Below are positions 58,454 to 64,000 of a stretch of 64,000 bases of DNA, one piece after another. The notes below the pieces were generated by a model, which was given only the letters and a program-made list of their open reading frames with translations, was not told the DNA's origin and did not search any database. The stretch's first letter is position 1. Each line of letters begins with the position of its first letter. This DNA comes from Formicarius rufipectus (lineage: Eukaryota > Chordata > Aves > Passeriformes > Formicariidae): NCBI GenBank assembly GCA_013399695.1, contig VXAU01002071.1, positions 1,620,362 to 1,684,361 of the forward strand, written 5' to 3'. Made by a program: the position numbers and the translations under genes.

Positions 58454-60587
58454 ACCATCTTGAAGTTTGCTAATGGAGGGGTTGAAATATTGCAATTCTT
58501 AACAGAGAGTGATTAATACAGGCTGAGTATCCAATAAATTCACAGACCTTATCTCTTCTGTTCTGGAGCCACATGATGACACATTCTGTGATGGCAGCTC
58601 TGGCTTAGAAATCAGATATGTCTGGAATTCCTTTATTTTTATGGGGACAGACAGACATTCTCTAGTGGAAACTAAATGAAGTTAAAGCCCTTTTGTAAAC
58701 AATTTGTAATCCCTGTATTCATTAGAGTCAAAAGAAATTGTGCTGTTAAGACTTCACTTGAAAAGGCTCAGAACTGGACCTGCCCTGTAGCCCTCTCTCT
58801 CCCCTCTCCTTTCCAATAGGCACAGAACAACCTTGTGTAAATTAAAGCCTAAATTGGGCTTTCTACTTAATTTAGTTCTGGTCAGTTCTGGCTTTTCAGC
58901 CACAGTATCATTTGCAAAGTGTGGCCAGGAGATCCGGGGGTAAATTTGGGGTTTTCCTTTGGTCTGGGATGCAGGATAGAAATCTTCTCACAAAGTCCTA
59001 TTTGCATAAAACCTACAATTTTTTCTGGCACCATCTGAATCTGACAGTGTATGAGCACATTCCACACTCAGAAATAATTCTCCTCCAAGCTGAAGATCTT
59101 GACTGTCTCAGGGGGTGGGGAGTGTTGGGTTTTCAAGGCCATTGTTTTAGGCAGTGGATAAAACTGTGGCTTCTTCCTTGGGAAACAAAATGGACCAAAG
59201 CCAATTCCCTACTGCTGCAATGCCTGTCTGGGTGTCCTCAGCACCACCCTGTGTTGGGGCTGACAGGAGCTCACGTGGCCCAGCACTCCAAAACATTTCA
59301 TCAAGGTTCTTTGTCTCGGGGTGAAACGTTTCCTCTCCCCAAAGAGCAGAATGCAGAGACAGAAGTGGTGGGTGCGTTGAGGGGACCAGCAGTGTTGGAA
59401 TGCTGAAGGGCAGAGCTGTGCCCCCAGTCTGGTGCCTGCAGACACACACAGGTGCCCTCCCCAAGAGGCAGAATGAACAGTGAAAAAATCCAAGGAAACC
59501 TAGGAAAGAGCTTGGAGCTGTCACTGCTCTCATTTCTGTGCCGTCCCTGCTCTAAAAATGAGTGTTTTCCTCATGAAGCCAACGTAGGGTTGGACTTTGG
59601 GGACAGTTGGGTACAGAAGCTTGGCCAGAGTGGCCTCTGTCACCTCAGCCCTGTGGGCACCACGAGGGCCAAGAAATGGCACATCCCTGGTTCTGGAAGG
59701 CAGAATTCCTGCCTGCCCTTGCTCTGGCCTCGTTGGCTCAGGTGGCCCATCTATTTTTTGATGGTATTTCTGTTCCAACAGGAGAGCTCCAGCAAAGGTC
59801 CACGTGGAGGGGGCAGCTGCAGCAACAGCCTTGAAATGCCTTCAGCATATTTTCATCTCTGCCTGAAATGTCTCATTTGAGCTGCTCCAAGTTATAAGCT
59901 CAAACACACCTGTGTTTGAGCAGGATCTCAATCCAATCCCTGCACTGTTGGCCAGCATTAAGTTGTTGGGGAGGGAGGGGGGGTCAATTTTAAAGAAATG
60001 TGGTGTGGGGAGAGATTTTCAAAGAGCTATCTCTCTGAAAGGTTAGAGCAAGCTCAGTTGCTGCCACTCTCTGAAATTAAAGGTTAAATTTAGCCCAAAA
60101 AAAAGGGAAGTGGTGTCTTCCATCAGTGAGCATTCGATTGCAGTGACATAACAATGCCACAAGAGCAATTTAATTCTTGGCATATTTAGAGGTGGCATTA
60201 GGGAGTCTACCAAGGTAGCAATTTTCTAGATAATCAACTTAATGTCTTCATTCTAAGTGCATTTATATGTGTAAGTTAATTAGGGGAGTTAATTTTCACA
60301 AATGGCAGAAAATCTGCATTTTTTCCAGTAAGCTTTGCTTGGTGCCAGTTTGGGATTGAGGGAGCTGGGAGAGGAGCTGAGGTTGCTGCCACAACAACCA
60401 GCCCATCAGGCTCCTGCCCTCCTGCTGCCAGATCCAAGTGCTCCTGGGGGCAAAGGGGCACAGATGGGACAGCAGAGAGAGGACTACAGCCCCTGAAACC
60501 CTGCAGCATCCTCCACATGCCTGGGCACCAACCGGGAGGAGAAACTCGGGCTGGGGAAAAGAGGAAAGTGGAAATGGGAGTTAAGTG
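58454..60587. other. single-copy DNA, no gene recognised
   Basis: AT-rich at 58480-58890 with a POU octamer ATTTGCAT at 59000-59007; AT-rich again at 60070-60310. No CR1 or recognisable gene. Confidence 0.5.
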
Positions 60588-60785
60588 TCAGAACCACAGA
60601 CTGGTTTGGGTTGGAAGGGACTTTAAAGCTCATCCCACCCCACCTCCTGCCATGGGCAGAGACATCTTCCACCAGCCCAAGTTGCTCCAAGCCCCGTCCA
60701 ATCCATCCTTGGACACTTCCAGGGATGGGGGATCCACAGCTTCTCTGGGCAACCTCTTCCAGTGCCTTCCCCTCGTGGCATCTCA
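60588..60785 (-). mobile_element. CR1 LINE 3' end
   Basis: Antisense landmarks are AGAACCACAGACTGGTTTGG, GTTGGAAGGGACTTTAAAGC, CACCTCCTGCCATGGGCAGA, CAGCCCAAGTTGCTCCAAGC, CTTGGACACTTCCAGGGATG and TTCTCTGGGCAACCTCTTCC. About 200 bp, young type, well preserved. Confidence 0.94.
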
Positions 60786-61589
60786 CAGCAGTTCAGGGTG
60801 TGACATTTTTGCAAGCCTAGTGCAAATCACCAGGGAACCAGGATGAATATGGATCAAAAGTCCTGGCAGTGAATATGGAATTGCAAAAATGCATCTCAAG
60901 GGGTGGCAAAGTCTCTGTTGCTTCCATAGAAGTTCCCCACCACAACACCGTTGCACTGAGCTGGAGGGGAAAGGCAGGACAGGAGCTCAGTGAATGACTC
61001 CACAATTGTCTCAAACCTTTATGCTGAAATTCTGCAAAAGAGATAAAAGCAGACAGTGATATCTGGCCTCAGTGAAGCAAAAGAGAATTTTACCACATGC
61101 TTTAAAAAGCCTGGAATTTCAAATAAGAGTCTGTAAAAGTTAAATTGCTCTGAATAGCCGTGCTGTTTGTCCAGATTTAGCGGGGCTATCTGAGTCCACA
61201 GCGAGTGCACATGCATTAACATAATGAGAGCTCTCCACTTCTGCAAGTGGTAATGCCTTGGGTTGAAAAAGCAAGCATTTTTGGTGATTGCCTTCACTCA
61301 TGTCCCTCCGAGGCTCTCTCAGCATCACTCCCTCCCATCCTCCTTTCTGCTGGGCTTCTTCATCTTTTCCTCCACGTGGCCCCTTTGGCCCCATTTTCAC
61401 ATTCATTTTTCTCTTACTGGGTACAAGCCCCCAGTCAGAGGGGCTGTGAGAACAGCCCACTGCCACTGTAGGCACTGTGAGAGCAAACCTGGATTTAAAA
61501 GCACAGCTGGAATGTGAGCCGTTTCCCACCACTGCTGTGGGGCCAAAAATCCACTTCTTTGCTCCCCAGGTCCATCCAGGACTTAGAGA
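60786..61589. other. single-copy DNA, no gene recognised
   Basis: AT-leaning to 61250 and then mixed. Part of a 232-codon minus-strand open frame (61140-61838), whose first half is CR1-derived, runs through it; no protein features. Confidence 0.5.
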
Positions 61590-61976
61590 CTGAAAAGCTG
61601 AGAAAATTGGGATGTTCAGCCTGAAGAAGAAGGAGAACTTAGAAGCCCTCCCTGCACCTAAAGGGGCTGCAGGAGAGCTGGAGAGGGACTTGGGACAAGG
61701 GATGGAAAGACAGGACAGGGAGGAATGGCCTTTAAGCTGAAGGAGGGTGGATTTAGGTGAGATATTAGGAAGAAATTGTTCCCTGGGAGGGTGGGCAGCC
61801 CTGGCACAGGTTGGGCAGAGAAGCTGTGGCTGCCCCACCCCTGGACGAGTCCAAGGCCAGGTTGGAGAGGGCTTGGAGCACCCTGGGCTGGTGGAAGGTG
61901 TCCCTGCCCGTGGCAGGGGGTGGGATGGGATGGGATGGGCTTTGAGGTCCCTTCCAACCCAAACCAGTCTGTGACC
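61590..61976 (+). mobile_element. CR1 LINE 3' fragment, about 385 bp
   Basis: Sense landmarks are GGATGTTCAGCCTGAAGAAG, AAAGGGGCTGCAGGAGAGCT, AAGACAGGACAGGGAGGAAT, GGTGAGATATTAGGAAGAAA, GAGGGTGGGCAGCCCTGGCA, GCAGAGAAGCTGTGGCTGCC, TGTCCCTGCCCGTGGCAGGG and CCTTCCAACCCAAACCAGTC. A short (GGGAT)n expansion lies at about 61918-61940. One of the longest and cleanest copies. Confidence 0.95.
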
Positions 61977-62979
61977 CCCCCAAACAGGCTGAAACCCAGA
62001 GCACAGGGGAAGGAGTTTGCTCTTGCAGCACCAGCTGCAGGATGCAAAAGTGCCAACCCCGAGAAAGGCAGGAGGGGCAGGGAGAAAATCTGCATTTCTC
62101 CCTGCTTGGTGGGAGTGGAAACTGCTGGTCCTTCCATGTCAGCACAGACACAGAGGGGTTTGTGTTGTGACATGGTTGATCTGCCATCATGATTTGTGGA
62201 GGCAATAGTGGAAGAAGGGAACATATGGCAACTTGGATTTCCACTTTATGCTACTGCTGCCATCACGGGTTTACATCCAGCTATTATTTTCAACATGGAA
62301 TTTCATTCTCCAATCCAGCCCTCGCTGCAGGATCCAGGTGCCAAACACAACCATGAAGTGAATGAGTGCTTCCCACTGGAAGGGCCAAATTCCTGGTTCC
62401 TCTCTTGCTGTGAGTACAGGAGGGTAAGGATTTACAGCAGTGCAGACACAGGTGACACAGGAATATCACCAGCTCAGGGCAACACATTCCATGGGGGGAA
62501 ATGGTGGGGAAGGGTCTGCACCCCGACAGCAGGCATGGGCAGCATGTGTCGGGAATGGACTTGTTGCAAAATGGTAATAAAATGTTTTGACTTACTTTGA
62601 GCTGCCCAACCACCACCTTGTGACAGAAGCCAACACCTGTGAGAGAGGAGAAAACAGTGGGGTTGGACTTTGCTGGATTGTGGGGCCCAATTTCACGGGC
62701 TTGGGCAACTCTAAGCAACAAATCTGCCATGTAATGAGTCAGCTACTGCCTGTGAGCAGGGAGAGCCTGATGGGCTGGGGAGGAAGAGGCTGTGCAAAGC
62801 TGCCAGCCTTGCATCTGGAAGGGTTTCTGACATCCCAAGAGGAGGGGATGGGAGCAGGGAGAGCTTTCCAAACCCTTCTACCCCTCTGGCTTTTCTAAAG
62901 TGGTTTCCCACCAAGTAAAATGGAAACCATGACAAGAGGGGAAAGAAAAGCAAAAGCCTGACACGTTGAGAAGAGACTG
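61977..62979. other. single-copy DNA, no gene recognised
   Basis: Mixed unique sequence. Nothing recognised. Confidence 0.5.
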
Positions 62980-63490
62980 AGAGTGATGTAAAACATGAGG
63001 GACTGAAATACAGGCTATTTTATATATGAAATAAACACTATTAAGGTATCTATTAACCTATGTGAGCCTTCAATTAGATCAGTAATGCTCTGAGGGAAGA
63101 ACTGTTTCTGATGTATGCATAGACTGAATAATGAAAGATTGGCCCCCAGGTACTACAGCACTATCAATAATAAACATTATTACTAAATAATAGGAATGAA
63201 GGCTTGGAGTTAATATTTAAAGTGGGTAGGAGACCAAGAGCATGCCCAAGCACATTTCACGCTTATTTTAATTGCCACGAGACAAACAGAATGAGGATGG
63301 ATGTTCACTCAAAAGGGTGTGATTCTCTTTTGCTGAAGCACTCAGATTTTAGTGGGCTATTGTCAAACCTATTTGGACTAAATTGTGGGTGGAATTGCAA
63401 TGAGCGATGTAGTTGCCTAGCAAAGGTCTAAGATTTCCATTTAAAATTAATGTGAACTGTTTCTCTGAATCTGACATATGGGCTTTGAGA
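62980..63490. other. AT-rich block, candidate conserved non-coding element
   Basis: About 500 bp of AT-rich, repeat-free DNA with TAATAAACATTATTA, TTTAATTGCC and TTAAAATTAATG words resembling homeodomain targets. Its texture changes sharply at about 63500. Conservation cannot be checked here. Confidence 0.3.
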
Positions 63491-64000
63491 ACCCCTGCCA
63501 AGATGTCAAGAGCTAGACTGCTCCCCCTCGAACTCCGAGAAAACGCTGGAGGCAACTTTCTCCTGCTATTTTGGCGTTTGGCTCCACCGCAAAACAAAGA
63601 GGCAGAGAAAGGCTCCTGCAGAGGAGCTGTGGCTCGGGAGCCACAGAGGGTGCAGCTCAGCAGATGGAACAGAGCTCTGCTTCCCCGGGCCACAGACTGA
63701 ACCTGCCGGGGGGGGTCACCTCAAAGGGCTGCTCTGGGGAGGCTTCTCCTCCTCTGCCCTCCAGGGCATCGTCCCCCGGATCATCTCCAGTGTGATGACT
63801 CCATGGGCAAACCTCCTCGCCCCTTCACATCGGTGAGCTGGACACTCAGCCTCGCTAAGAGCCCTTTGAGTCTCCACAAAGGCATCCAGGCAGCAGCTTC
63901 TGGGAGCGAACTAAGCCCCTGTGTGAGGGGTGGTGGCCAAAGAACTCCAGGCAGATCAGAGACAAGAGCGCCACCAGAGCTTTTGGCTCGTCTGAAATTC
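63491..64000. other. GC-leaning end of window
   Basis: More CpGs than the window average, scattered, with a G8 run near 63710. Open frames at 63413-63795 have no recognisable features. The window ends inside this sequence. Confidence 0.45.

Noticed and set aside
61140..61838. 232-codon open frame on the minus strand, the longest in the window
   Set aside because: Its first part is antisense CR1 sequence and the rest has no protein-like feature; a stop-free run of this size is not unusual in 64 kb of fairly GC-rich DNA.

Overview
The window looks like 64 kb of bird nuclear DNA, either intergenic or inside a very long intron. The strongest evidence is 23 recognisable fragments of the CR1 LINE, the dominant retrotransposon of birds and other sauropsids. 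They are nearly all 5'-truncated 3' ends and include several different 3'-end types. Nothing points to a bacterium, phage or plasmid: there is no tightly packed coding, no Shine-Dalgarno spacing, no operons. I found no protein-coding gene, rRNA, tRNA or CRISPR array that I could defend. The open frames present are short, start and stop at random, and often lie inside CR1 copies or minisatellites.

Layout. 1-1.98 kb is plain sequence with an AT-rich block. 1.985-3.76 kb is the most structured part: a CpG-rich island carrying a G-run, a 16/17-bp minisatellite and a 1.08-kb compound tetranucleotide array. In that array a 25-26-bp anchor plus (GTGA)n plus (GTTA)n is repeated three times, and CpG-rich sequence resumes on the far side. 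A perfect 24-bp-period minisatellite of 11 units lies at 4.53-4.80 kb. From 5.5 to 22.7 kb there is single-copy DNA with nine CR1 fragments, a pyrimidine-rich block (15.03-15.32 kb) and an 18-bp palindrome between two outward-facing CR1 ends (16.1-16.35 kb). From 22.7 to 29.1 kb I see no repeats. At 29.09-29.74 kb two CR1 3' ends lie in tandem. At 31.7-32.8 kb two minisatellites, an exact 42-bp duplication and another CR1 fragment lie close together. At 33.58-34.08 kb a GC-rich segment holds a candidate 159-bp exon with strong splice signals. From 34.8 to 62 kb the pattern is single-copy DNA with scattered CR1 ends. It includes an AT-rich block with three POU octamers (40.3-41.9 kb), a CR1 cluster (43.2-46.35 kb) and a small minisatellite (55.76-55.84 kb). 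The last 2 kb is AT-rich and then moderately GC-rich.

No genes can be shown to work together here. What the window offers is regulatory and repeat biology: an interrupted CpG island, candidate conserved non-coding blocks, several isolated splice-site pairs that could mark exons of a gene or lncRNA spanning the window, and an unusual set of tandem repeats that share a GCATCC-like core. Candidate exons, enhancers and ancient SINE relics are given low confidence because they rest on motif reading alone.
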